Assembly (NCBI GenBank): GCA_023392205.1
Contig: JAEVZN010000381.1
Coordinates: 1 to 8,735 of the forward strand
Length of the DNA: 8,735 nt
Reading direction: 5' to 3'
Source: Pseudomonadota bacterium
GTDB taxonomy: Bacteria; Pseudomonadota; Alphaproteobacteria; Rhizobiales; Xanthobacteraceae
The position numbers and the translations under genes are program-made. This document shows, one piece after another, positions 1 to 5,988 of this stretch (position 1 is the first letter of the stretch; the number at the start of each line of letters is the position of its first letter). The notes below the pieces were generated by a model that saw nothing but the letters and a program-made list of their open reading frames with translations, was not told the origin of the DNA and did not search any database.

Positions 1-1
1 C

Positions 2-1483
2 GTGGCCGAGGTGATCCGTCGCGGCAAGCAAGCGCTGATCCTGATGCCGGAGATCGCGCTGACCACGCAATTCCTCGACCGCTTCGCATCGCGTTTCGGC
101 GTCGCGCCGGCCGAATGGCATTCGCAACTCGGTGCGCGCAAGCGGGCGAGAACCTGGAATTCGGTCAGTACAGGCGAGATTTCTGTGATTGTGGGTGCAC
201 GTTCTGCGCTTTTTCTGCCTTATTCTGATCTTGCTCTGATCGTGGTCGATGAAGAGCACGACCCGGCCTATAAACAGGAAGACGGCGTGCATTATCACGC
301 CCGCGACATGGCGGTGGTGCGCGCCCGCGAGGCGCAGATCCCGATCGTGCTCGCCTCTGCGACGCCCTCCGTGGAATCGGAAGTCAATGCACGAAAGAGC
401 CGCTATGCGCGGCTCGCTTTGCCGCAACGCTTCGGCGGGCAGAGCCTGCCGCATATCGAAGCCATCGACCTGAAGCGCGAAGGCCCGCCGCGCGGACGCT
501 TCATCGCGCCGCGGCTCGCGGAAGCGGTGACTATCGCGCTGGAAAAGCGAGAGCAGGCGCTGCTGTTTCTCAATCGCCGCGGTTATGCGCCGCTGACGGT
601 TTGCCGCTCCTGCGGCTACCGGCTGGCCTGCCAGAATTGCGATGCGTGGCTGGTCGACCATCGCTTCCGGCGGCGGCTGGTCTGCCATCATTGCGGCTTC
701 TCGATGCCAACGCCGCCCGCCTGCCCGCAATGCAACGCGACCGAATCCTTCGCGCCGGTCGGACCGGGTGTCGAGCGCCTGCAGGAAGAAGTGGCAAGCC
801 TGTTTCCGAACGCGCGCAGCATCGTGCTGTCGTCGGACCTCATCGACTCGGTCGAGCGCATGCGCGAGGAACTGGACGGCGTCGCCGCAGGCAAGTTCGA
901 TATCGTCATCGGCACCCAGCTTGTGGCCAAGGGCCATCATTTTCCGAAACTGAACCTCGTCGGCATTGTCGATGCGGATCTGGGTCTTGCGAATGGCGAT
1001 CCGCGCGCGGCCGAGCGTTCGTTCCAGCTCCTGCATCAGGTGGCCGGACGCGCCGGACGCGAGGCCGGACAGGGCCAGGGCTTTCTGCAGACGCATCAGC
1101 CCGAACATCCGGTGATGCGTGCTTTGATCTCCGGCGACCGTGCGGCCTTCTACGATACCGAGATCGCGCAACGCGAGGCGACCGGCTATCCGCCCTTCGG
1201 CCGGCTGGCGGCGCTGATCGTGTCCGGCGCCGACAAGCACGAGACCGAAGGCTTCGCGCGCAAGCTCGCGTCAGCCGCGCCGCTCCTGGACGCCGTGCGC
1301 GTGCTCGGTCCCGCCGAAGCGCCGCTCGCCGTGGTGCGCGGCCGCTTTCGCTTCCGCCTTTTGATCAAGGCACCACGCAACATCGACCTGTCGCATTTCA
1401 TGCGGACATGGATTGAACACGCGCCGAAGACGCGGGGGAGCTTGAAGCTCGACGTCGATATCGATCCGCAGAGTTTTTATTAG
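2..1483 (+). CDS. priA: Primosomal protein N' (replication restart helicase PriA), 5'-truncated by window edge
   Basis: PriA is the 3'-to-5' superfamily 2 DNA helicase that recognises stalled or collapsed replication forks and starts reloading of the replicative helicase. The visible 493 residues begin just after where the Walker A (GSGKT) motif should lie, so the N-terminal DNA-binding domain and Walker A are outside the window; full-length PriA is about 700-740 residues. Visible in order: the Walker B box DEEH at residues 83-86, the SATPSVES helicase motif at 119-126, eight cysteines of the two zinc sites (201, 204, 210, 213, 228, 231, 241, 244) inserted between the helicase lobes as in all PriA proteins, the GTQLVAKGHHF motif near 304-314, and the QVAGRAGR motif VI at 346-353. 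The GTG at position 2 is an internal codon, not the real start. The stop is TAG at 1481-1483. No hairpin terminator follows. The family call is very secure. Confidence 0.97.
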   Translation: MAEVIRRGKQALILMPEIALTTQFLDRFASRFGVAPAEWHSQLGARKRARTWNSVSTGEISVIVGARSALFLPYSDLALIVVDEEHDPAYKQEDGVHYHARDMAVVRAREAQIPIVLASATPSVESEVNARKSRYARLALPQRFGGQSLPHIEAIDLKREGPPRGRFIAPRLAEAVTIALEKREQALLFLNRRGYAPLTVCRSCGYRLACQNCDAWLVDHRFRRRLVCHHCGFSMPTPPACPQCNATESFAPVGPGVERLQEEVASLFPNARSIVLSSDLIDSVERMREELDGVAAGKFDIVIGTQLVAKGHHFPKLNLVGIVDADLGLANGDPRAAERSFQLLHQVAGRAGREAGQGQGFLQTHQPEHPVMRALISGDRAAFYDTEIAQREATGYPPFGRLAALIVSGADKHETEGFARKLASAAPLLDAVRVLGPAEAPLAVVRGRFRFRLLIKAPRNIDLSHFMRTWIEHAPKTRGSLKLDVDIDPQSFY

Positions 1484-1521
1484 CTTTCTCCGTGCACCAT
1501 ATTCCTGAACGAAAATCCGTG

Positions 1522-1527
1522 CATAAT
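1522..1527 (+). promoter_or_regulatory. Possible -10 element for the DUF2283 cassette
   Basis: CATAAT matches the TATAAT consensus at five of six positions and lies in the most AT-rich part of the priA-DUF2283 gap, about 50 bases before the GTG of the relic frame. No good -35 box sits 16-18 bases upstream (TTCCTG at 1502-1507 is too close), so this is only a suggestion. Confidence 0.22.
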
Positions 1528-1537
1528 TAGGCAACAA

Positions 1538-1565
1538 ACTTCGCGGACGATACTTCGCGGACGAT
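1538..1565. repeat. 14-bp perfect tandem duplication
   Basis: The 14-mer ACTTCGCGGACGAT occurs twice without a gap (1538-1551 and 1552-1565), just before the start of the short relic reading frame at 1578. It sits in an AT-richer stretch following priA. It could be a replication-slippage duplication or a pair of protein-binding sites; the sequence does not decide between them. Confidence 0.9.
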
Positions 1566-1577
1566 AGCGAGGCTCGT

Positions 1578-1679
1578 GTGAGGGCAACGCGGTATTTCGA
1601 GGAGCAGGTGCTGCGCAAGCGGCCCTATATCAAGCCTGAATGGTTCTTCGACCGAAATTTCCGTGAGGACGTAGGATGA
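1578..1679 (+). pseudogene. Probable internally deleted relic of a small protein gene paired with DUF2283
   Basis: This is a 33-codon frame starting at GTG (1578) with GAGG at 1569-1572 five bases upstream, and ending in a TGA (1677-1679) that overlaps the ATG of the next gene (1676-1678) in an ATGA junction. Its first 20 or so residues include RYFEEQVLRKRPYIKPEW. I recall this as the N-terminus of a roughly 70-80-residue uncharacterised family often encoded directly upstream of DUF2283 genes. The last residues (FFDRNFRED) look like that family's C-terminus, which usually ends in a NAF.DR-type segment. If the recollection is right, about 40 middle codons are missing in frame while both ends and the overlap with the downstream gene survive. 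It could instead be a genuine short leader-type protein. The match is from memory, not a search. Confidence 0.5.
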
Positions 1680-1888
1680 AGTTACATTATTATCCGGAGA
1701 CCGACAGTCTCTATATCGAGCTGAAAGACGTCCCGGGCACGCAGACGCGCGAAATCGTCGAGGGTCTCAACGTAGATCTCGACGCAAATGGTGACGTGGT
1801 TGGATTCGACATCGACCACGCTTCGGGCAAGCTTGATCTTTCCAAGATCGAGACGATTGCACTTCCGCCAATCCGCGCGGCAGAGTGA
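1676..1888 (+). CDS. DUF2283 family small protein
   Basis: This 70-residue protein matches the DUF2283 pattern: it opens with a tyrosine-rich strand (KLHYYPETDSLYIEL, residues 2-16), followed by a REIVEGLNVDLDANGDVVGFDI-type strand pair around residues 25-47 and a short tail. Members are small cytoplasmic beta-rich proteins of unknown biochemical function, often found next to another small gene. The ATG overlaps the stop of the upstream 33-codon frame (ATGA), so translation is probably coupled to it; GGA at 1674-1676 is the only, poorly placed, Shine-Dalgarno-like sequence. GC content is about 54% by hand count, against about 65% in the flanking genes, and codon choice is less GC-biased, which hints at a transferred cassette. 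There is no signal peptide or membrane segment. The family assignment is good; no function should be inferred. Confidence 0.82.
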   Translation: MKLHYYPETDSLYIELKDVPGTQTREIVEGLNVDLDANGDVVGFDIDHASGKLDLSKIETIALPPIRAAE

Positions 1889-2225
1889 TTGGCATCGTCC
1901 TTCGTGGCTCGCATCCTTCAAGACGCTCCTGATTTCGACGCAGCGAAGCGGATAAATCAAGTTTCGACAACAGTCATACGCGTCATTGCGAGCGAAGCGA
2001 CGCAATCGATCTTGTTCCGGAGTCGAATCGCGTGGATTACGTCGTCCTGCTTCGACTGCGCCTCGCAGCCCTCGCGATGACCAATGCGGACCGCAGTGCG
2101 ATCACAATCTCTCTCGAGAATTTATGTCGAAAGTGTTCCGGGTCCCTGCTTCCGGGGACGAACGGTGGGCGTCTGGCTGCCCCGCGAAAGATCTCGCCGT
2201 CGTGCGCCCACTCATACGACGTGCC
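1889..2225. other. Gene-free intergenic stretch with repeat remnants
   Basis: No reading frame here has a credible start, ribosome binding site and protein-like composition. The first part (about 1892-1945; CGTCCTTCG, then ATCCTTCAAGACGCTCCTGAT) resembles a decayed copy of another dispersed Rhizobiales repeat of the form CATCCTTCGAGACGC...GCTCCTCAGGATGA. A clearer REP-like element follows at 1981-2081. From 2082 to 2225 I see only a short TGCGGACCGCA palindrome and no clear function. Confidence 0.5.
1981..2081. repeat. REP-like palindromic intergenic repeat, degenerate
   Basis: The left end reads CGTCATTGCGAGCGAAGCGA and continues CGCAATCG. The right end (about 2034-2081) has GGATTACGTCGTCCTGCTTCG and closes with CTCGCGATGACC, an imperfect reverse complement of the left. 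This is the arrangement of the dispersed CGTCATTGCGAG...GGATTGCTTCG...CTCGCAATGACG elements common between genes in Bradyrhizobium and Rhodopseudomonas relatives. The arms carry several mismatches, so this copy appears old. Identification is from memory of the consensus. Confidence 0.7.
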
Positions 2226-2226
2226 A

Positions 2227-2259
2227 AAACAAAAAGCCTCCCCTCGCGTGAGGGGAGGC
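2227..2259 (-). terminator. Rho-independent terminator of the phasin gene
   Basis: A perfect 10-bp stem, GCCTCCCCTC (2236-2245) and GAGGGGAGGC (2250-2259), encloses a 4-base loop. On the minus strand it is followed by a T-rich tract (TTTTTGTTTT, complement of 2226-2235). It lies about 72 bases beyond the phasin stop codon on the same strand, as expected for a terminator. On the plus strand there is no T-run, so it is directional. Confidence 0.9.
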
Positions 2260-2330
2260 GCACATCACTTTCGGCATTCTTGCGCATCGGCACGGCAGCG
2301 ACAACGCCGTCGCAACAATAGCAGCCCGGC

Positions 2331-2765
2331 TCAAGCGGCCTTGTCGAACACGTTCTTCATGCCGGACTGAATCGGCTTCACGGCATCGGTCGTTGCCTTC
2401 TGGGCCAGGCTTGTGAGCTGCTGCATCTGCTGCGCGAAGGTCTCCATCTGCCGGCGCATATGTGCGGCGGAGACTTCGAACGCCTCCGACGGCGACTTGG
2501 CCGTGAGCAGCTTCTGGGCGAAATCGAGCGAGGCATTGGCAGTGTCGCGCATCATCTCGATCCATTGCAGGTTGAACTTTTCGGTTTCGCTGACGGCGGC
2601 CGAATAGCTCTCCTGCATCGAGCGTGACGTGGCATGGGCCACGGCCTCGGTCTTGTCGGCGGCCTGTTTCATGTGGTCGGCGCCCCGCTGGGCAAAGGCC
2701 TTGCCCTGCTCGGCGAAATCCTCGGTCGCCTGCGCCGCTCTGGCTTTCAGATTGCTTTCGGACAT
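2331..2765 (-). CDS. phaP: Phasin (PHA granule-associated protein)
   Basis: This 144-residue, almost entirely helical protein is rich in Ala, Gln, Met and Glu and has no signal peptide. It fits the alphaproteobacterial phasin family (Phasin_2 type): a variable N-terminal helix (SNLKARAAQATEDFAEQ), then a segment containing FNLQWIEMMRDTANASLDFA (about residues 81-100), then an amphipathic coiled coil with a QQMQQL stretch ending near VKPIQSGMKN. Phasins coat polyhydroxybutyrate granules in the cytoplasm and control their number and size. I chose the ATG at 2763-2765 because AAGGGAG lies seven bases upstream on the minus strand; a longer frame to 2807 lacks such a site and its extra residues are unlike phasins. 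It diverges from a PHB-depolymerase-family gene, which supports the call, and a strong terminator lies 72 bases downstream. TGC-rich inverted repeats in the upstream region suggest PhaR control. Confidence 0.9.
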   Translation of the reverse strand: MSESNLKARAAQATEDFAEQGKAFAQRGADHMKQAADKTEAVAHATSRSMQESYSAAVSETEKFNLQWIEMMRDTANASLDFAQKLLTAKSPSEAFEVSAAHMRRQMETFAQQMQQLTSLAQKATTDAVKPIQSGMKNVFDKAA

Positions 2766-2807
2766 TTCGTCACTCCCTTGGCTTGACGGATGGCTCCGCA
2801 ACAACAA

Positions 2808-2822
2808 TGTTGCATTGCAGCA
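2808..2822. promoter_or_regulatory. Putative PhaR operator 1 (imperfect inverted repeat)
   Basis: TGTTGC-ATT-GCAGCA is an inverted repeat with one mismatch, about 43 bases upstream of the phasin ATG. It matches the second site at 2876-2890 (TGCTGC-N3-GCAGCA) at 11 of the 12 arm positions. PhaR sites described in Paracoccus and Rhodobacter are, as I recall, CTGC-N3/4-GCAG. The site overlaps a possible -10 region for the plus-strand gene (TTGACG at 2783-2788, then a 16-17 base spacer), so binding there could block transcription. Confidence 0.5.
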
Positions 2823-2875
2823 TCAACGGCGCCGGCGGCAAAAAGGTCCCTCAGATTCGCCCGATTTCATAAAAA

Positions 2876-2890
2876 TGCTGCGCTGCAGCA
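2876..2890. promoter_or_regulatory. Putative PhaR operator 2 (perfect TGCTGC-N3-GCAGCA)
   Basis: This is a perfect 6-bp inverted repeat with a 3-base spacer containing CTGC-GCT-GCAG, the form reported for the PHA-responsive repressor PhaR in alphaproteobacteria. It lies in the shared control region of the divergent phasin and depolymerase genes, 68 bp centre to centre from a second, one-mismatch copy. PhaR itself is not in the window, so the assignment rests on motif and context. Confidence 0.6.
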
Positions 2891-2956
2891 ACCATTCTGG
2901 CCGCGAGCGATTGTCGCAGGCCCCGCTCGGCAGAGCCGTTTATCAGGAGTTCCAGG

Positions 2957-4207
2957 ATGCGGAAGACATTTGGCCGGTATTCGGCGCAGCAGCGCCAATG
3001 GGCGAAGCTGATGCAGACGGCCATGCGGAAGGCCGCTGGTCCGCAGGCCCGCGCGCCGCATGCGGGTCCGGCGGCAGGCCCGCGCATGGACGCCCACCTG
3101 ACGGAAGTGCGCGCCTTCGGGCCCAATCCGGGCGCCCTGCGCATGTTCAAGCATGTGCCGCGCGATCTCCCCGAGCCCTGCCCGCTGGTCGTCGTCCTGC
3201 ATGGATGTACGCAGAGCGCGGCCGATTACGACCTCGGCGCGGGCTGGTCGACGCTGGCCGACCGTTTCGGCTTCTGCCTGCTGCTGCCGGAGCAGCAGGC
3301 GGCCAACAATCCCAATCGCTGTTTCAACTGGTTCCAGCCGGGCGACACCGCGCGCGGCAGCGGCGAGGCGGAATCGATCCGGCAGATGGTCGACCAGATG
3401 ATGTCCGATCACGGCATCGATGCGCGGCGCGTCTATGTCACCGGGCTGTCCGCCGGCGGGGCGATGGCCTCGGTCATGCTGGCTACCTATCCCGATGTTT
3501 TCGCAGGCGGCGCGATCGTGGCCGGCCTGCCCTACGGCGCCGCGCAGAATGTGCAGCAGGCGTTCGAGACGATGTTCAAGTCGCCGCCGCGTCCCGCGCG
3601 CGTCTGGGGCGATCTGGTCCGCAATGCCTCGCCGCACAAGGGTCCGTGGCCGCGCATCTCGGTCTGGCAGGGCGGCGTGGATGCCACCGTGATCCCGCCG
3701 AATGCCGGCGAGATCATCAAGCAATGGACCGATGTGCATGGATTGCCGCTCACGCCGACGATGAGGGGTGTCGTCGACGGTTATCCGCGCCAGGTCTGGG
3801 TGAATGCGCGCGGCGACGAGGTGATCGAGTCCTACACCATCACCAACATGGCGCATGGCACGCCGCTCGCGACCGGCGATGCCGACGATCAATGCGGCGC
3901 GGCCGGACCGTTCCTGCTCGAGGTGGGGATTTCGTCGTCCTATCACATCGCGAAGTTCTTCGGGATCACCGCAAAGGTCCGCCGCGAAAAGGCGCCGGAA
4001 CGCGCGACAGGCCGGTCGATCGTGACAAGAGCGCATTCCGATGCAGGCGCGTCGCAGGCGCAGTCCATCAAGCCGCATGTGCTGGAGGGCGAGATCCTCG
4101 GCCCGGACGACAATGACGGCGCCGACAGGCGGCAGGCTCCGCCGCCTCACTTCGACGTCGGCACGGTGATCAACAACGCGCTGCGGGCGGCCGGCTTGAT
4201 GAAGTAA
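2957..4207 (+). CDS. PHB depolymerase family esterase
   Basis: This 416-residue alpha/beta hydrolase belongs to the esterase/PHB-depolymerase family (Esterase_phd). It shows the HGCTQ oxyanion segment at residues 82-86, the lipase box GLSAG at 163-167 with nucleophile Ser165, the acid in GGVDATV (Asp242), and the catalytic His in NMAHG (His300). The typical C-terminal tail (VLEGEILGPDD...VINNALRAAGLMK) is also present. It would hydrolyse polyhydroxybutyrate or similar esters. The N-terminus (MRKTFGRYSAQQRQWAKLMQ) has no clear signal peptide, so I infer a cytoplasmic enzyme acting on stored polymer rather than a secreted one. The start is well supported: AGGAG at 2945-2949 is seven bases before the ATG. 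It diverges from the phasin gene across a region with two PhaR-like sites, and its stop is only 16 bases from that of the convergent hydrolase gene. The exact substrate (polymer, oligomer or another ester such as acylated xylan) is not provable here. Confidence 0.92.
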   Translation: MRKTFGRYSAQQRQWAKLMQTAMRKAAGPQARAPHAGPAAGPRMDAHLTEVRAFGPNPGALRMFKHVPRDLPEPCPLVVVLHGCTQSAADYDLGAGWSTLADRFGFCLLLPEQQAANNPNRCFNWFQPGDTARGSGEAESIRQMVDQMMSDHGIDARRVYVTGLSAGGAMASVMLATYPDVFAGGAIVAGLPYGAAQNVQQAFETMFKSPPRPARVWGDLVRNASPHKGPWPRISVWQGGVDATVIPPNAGEIIKQWTDVHGLPLTPTMRGVVDGYPRQVWVNARGDEVIESYTITNMAHGTPLATGDADDQCGAAGPFLLEVGISSSYHIAKFFGITAKVRREKAPERATGRSIVTRAHSDAGASQAQSIKPHVLEGEILGPDDNDGADRRQAPPPHFDVGTVINNALRAAGLMK

Positions 4208-4223
4208 GCGGCCTAGCTCTTCC

Positions 4224-5900
4224 TTATTCCGGGCGCCATCGCACGGAATAGAGATCGAAGCGGCGGTCTTTCAGGTTCAGCACCGTGCCCTGCTGGCGCG
4301 CAGTGCGCAGGCTGTCGATGGACAGATCGGCAATCGCCACCATCTCGACATTGGGCGTGGTGTCGGCGGCGACGCCGTCGCGAGCGAACGGGAAATCGCA
4401 GGGCGTCAGGATGCAGCTCTGCGCATATTGAATGTCCATGTTCTCGACATTGGGCAGATTGCCGACATTGCCGGCCAGCACGACATAGCACTGGTTCTCG
4501 ATGGCGCGCGCCTGTCCGCAATAGCGCACGCGCAGATAGCTCTGCCGCTCGTCGGTGCAGAACGGCACGAACAGGATCATTGCGCCCTGGTCGACCAGAT
4601 AGCGCGGCAATTCCGGGAATTCCGAATCGTAGCAGATGAGCACGCCGATCGGCCCGCAATCGGTCTCGATGGCATGCAGTGTGTCGCCGCCCTTGATATT
4701 CCACCACGTCCGTTCGCTCGGCGTTGGATGAATCTTGGGCTGCCTGTGCACGCTTCCGTCACGCAGGAACACATAGCAGATATTGTAGACCTCGCCGTCA
4801 TCGGCGCGGCTCGGATGCGACCCGCCGATAATATTGATGTTGTAGGCGACCGCGAGCCTGGTCATCATTTCGATGAAGCGGTCGGTATAGATGGAAAGCG
4901 CGGCAATAGCTTCGGCGGCATTCTGCGGCGCGTTATCGATCGACAGCAATTGCAGGGTGAACAATTCCGGGAAGACGACGAAGTCGGCTTTGTAATTGGC
5001 CACCGCATCGACGAAATATTCGATCTGCTCGGCGAATTCATCGAAGCTCTTCACCGCGCGCTGCTGGTATTGCACCGCGCCGACGCGCACCACCTGCTGG
5101 CGCTGGTTGAGCGAGGATTCCGGCGTCTCGCTGTCGCCGACCAGCGGATTGCGCCACACCATCTGCACGGCATAGCCGAGCGATTCGCGATCGTTGGGCA
5201 GAAAATTATGCAGCACACGGATCGGCTCGAAACCGTTGCGCATCTGGAAGCCGATCACCGGATCGCGCTGCTTGCCTTCCTTGACGAGTTCGAGATAGCG
5301 CTCCGCCGAACCGACATTGCGCCAGCGGCGCGCCAGGCCCGGCATGCGCCCGGCAAAGGTGATGCCGCGCAGGCGCAGATATTCGCAAAGCCGCTTGCGC
5401 GCATTGTAGAGCCGCTGGCCGATGCGTAATCCGCGCAGATCGGGATCGACGCAGACTTCCATGCCATAGATCCAGTTGCCTTCCGGATCGTGCCGGGAGG
5501 CATAGCCCGAGCCCGAGATCGTGCTCCAGTCATGGTCGGCAAGCGCAATGGACTCATCCACCCGAAAGGTGGCGGCAAAGCCGACGATGCGATCCTCGTA
5601 GACGGCGACGAACTGGCCTTCGGGAAATTGCGTCTGCTGCCCGCGCAATTGCGCCGACGAATAGGCGACCGGGCCGGTGAAGACGCCGCTATAGACCTTG
5701 CGGATCAGTTCCTGGATGCCCGGAATGTCCTGCGGCGTGGCGTTGCGCACGACAAGCTGCGGCTTGCCGGATTTGCCGCCGTTGCCCTTGGATCCGACCT
5801 TGGACTCGCCTTTGTCCGCCACCGATTTCTGCACGGCGGGTCCGCTGCCTTCGGCGGATGCGGCCGGGGCAGATCGGGGAGAGGAATTGTCGGCGCTCAT
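4224..5900 (-). CDS. Bifunctional GNAT acetyltransferase / carbon-nitrogen hydrolase fusion
   Basis: This 558-residue protein has two enzymatic domains. Residues 1-46 are a Ser/Ala/Gly/Lys-rich, probably disordered, leader. Residues about 48-250 form a GNAT-type acetyltransferase with the acetyl-CoA loop at VDPDLRGLRIGQRLYNARK (151-169); here the usual R-x-x-G-x-G reads R156-G-L-R159-I-G161. Residues about 270-540 are a nitrilase-superfamily domain with a complete Glu-Lys-Cys triad: Glu312 in FPELF, Lys389 in QPKIHPT, Cys423 in LICYDSEFPE. Such fusions form a recognised branch of the nitrilase superfamily (Bacillus subtilis YhcX is similar); their amide substrate is not established. The protein should be cytoplasmic. 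The start is the ATG at 5898-5900 with AGGA eight bases upstream; no other Met occurs before residue 147. It lies downstream of tRNA-Gly on the same strand and converges with the esterase gene. The domain call is secure, the function is open. Confidence 0.93.
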   Translation of the reverse strand: MSADNSSPRSAPAASAEGSGPAVQKSVADKGESKVGSKGNGGKSGKPQLVVRNATPQDIPGIQELIRKVYSGVFTGPVAYSSAQLRGQQTQFPEGQFVAVYEDRIVGFAATFRVDESIALADHDWSTISGSGYASRHDPEGNWIYGMEVCVDPDLRGLRIGQRLYNARKRLCEYLRLRGITFAGRMPGLARRWRNVGSAERYLELVKEGKQRDPVIGFQMRNGFEPIRVLHNFLPNDRESLGYAVQMVWRNPLVGDSETPESSLNQRQQVVRVGAVQYQQRAVKSFDEFAEQIEYFVDAVANYKADFVVFPELFTLQLLSIDNAPQNAAEAIAALSIYTDRFIEMMTRLAVAYNINIIGGSHPSRADDGEVYNICYVFLRDGSVHRQPKIHPTPSERTWWNIKGGDTLHAIETDCGPIGVLICYDSEFPELPRYLVDQGAMILFVPFCTDERQSYLRVRYCGQARAIENQCYVVLAGNVGNLPNVENMDIQYAQSCILTPCDFPFARDGVAADTTPNVEMVAIADLSIDSLRTARQQGTVLNLKDRRFDLYSVRWRPE

Positions 5901-5935
5901 GAGACCAATCCTGGGCAGCGTTTGGCAATGACGAT

Positions 5936-5956
5936 CATCCGGCCCGCCGCCGGATG
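5936..5956. other. Hairpin in the leader of the GNAT-hydrolase gene
   Basis: CATCCGGC (5936-5943) and GCCGGATG (5949-5956) form a perfect 8-bp stem with a 5-base loop, 35 bases upstream of the GNAT-hydrolase ATG on the minus strand. Neither strand has a following T-run, so it is not a standard terminator. It may be leader RNA structure or a binding site. Confidence 0.55.
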
Positions 5957-5967
5957 AATGGCGGCAG

Positions 5968-5979
5968 GGTCCGCGGACC
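5968..5979. other. Perfect 12-bp palindrome
   Basis: GGTCCGCGGACC is self-complementary over 12 bp in the gap between tRNA-Gly and the GNAT-hydrolase gene. It could be an operator half-site pair; without a known regulator or further copies nothing more can be said. Confidence 0.45.
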
Positions 5980-5988
5980 GCGCTCGCA

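Noticed and set aside
601..1416. Alternative 271-codon plus-strand frame inside priA
   Set aside because: It is Arg-rich and out of frame with the clear PriA zinc and helicase motifs.
1889..2080. Possible small gene directly after DUF2283
   Set aside because: The frame runs through the REP-like repeat and has no ribosome binding site or recognisable protein features.
2766..2807. N-terminal extension of the phasin to 2807
   Set aside because: There is no ribosome binding site for the upstream start, whereas a strong AAGGGAG precedes the ATG at 2765. The extension would also run across the control region.
3281..3298. Perfect CTGCTGC-N4-GCAGCAG palindrome within the esterase coding region, similar to the PhaR motif
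   Set aside because: It encodes Leu-Leu-Pro-Glu-Gln-Gln with the preferred CTG and CAG codons, so codon bias explains it. It is also far from any start, though it could be included in a motif scan.
2629..4116. Long plus-strand open frame overlapping phasin and esterase
   Set aside because: It is in a different frame from the esterase, Arg/Ala/Gly-rich and without recognisable motifs; it also runs antisense through the phasin gene.
2867..4150. Long minus-strand open frame opposite the esterase gene
   Set aside because: It is a GC-rich shadow frame with Arg/His-rich, non-protein-like composition. The plus strand carries a complete catalytic triad and a good ribosome binding site.
4428..5429. 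333-codon plus-strand frame inside the GNAT-hydrolase gene
   Set aside because: It is an antisense shadow. The minus strand shows two enzyme domains with all key residues.
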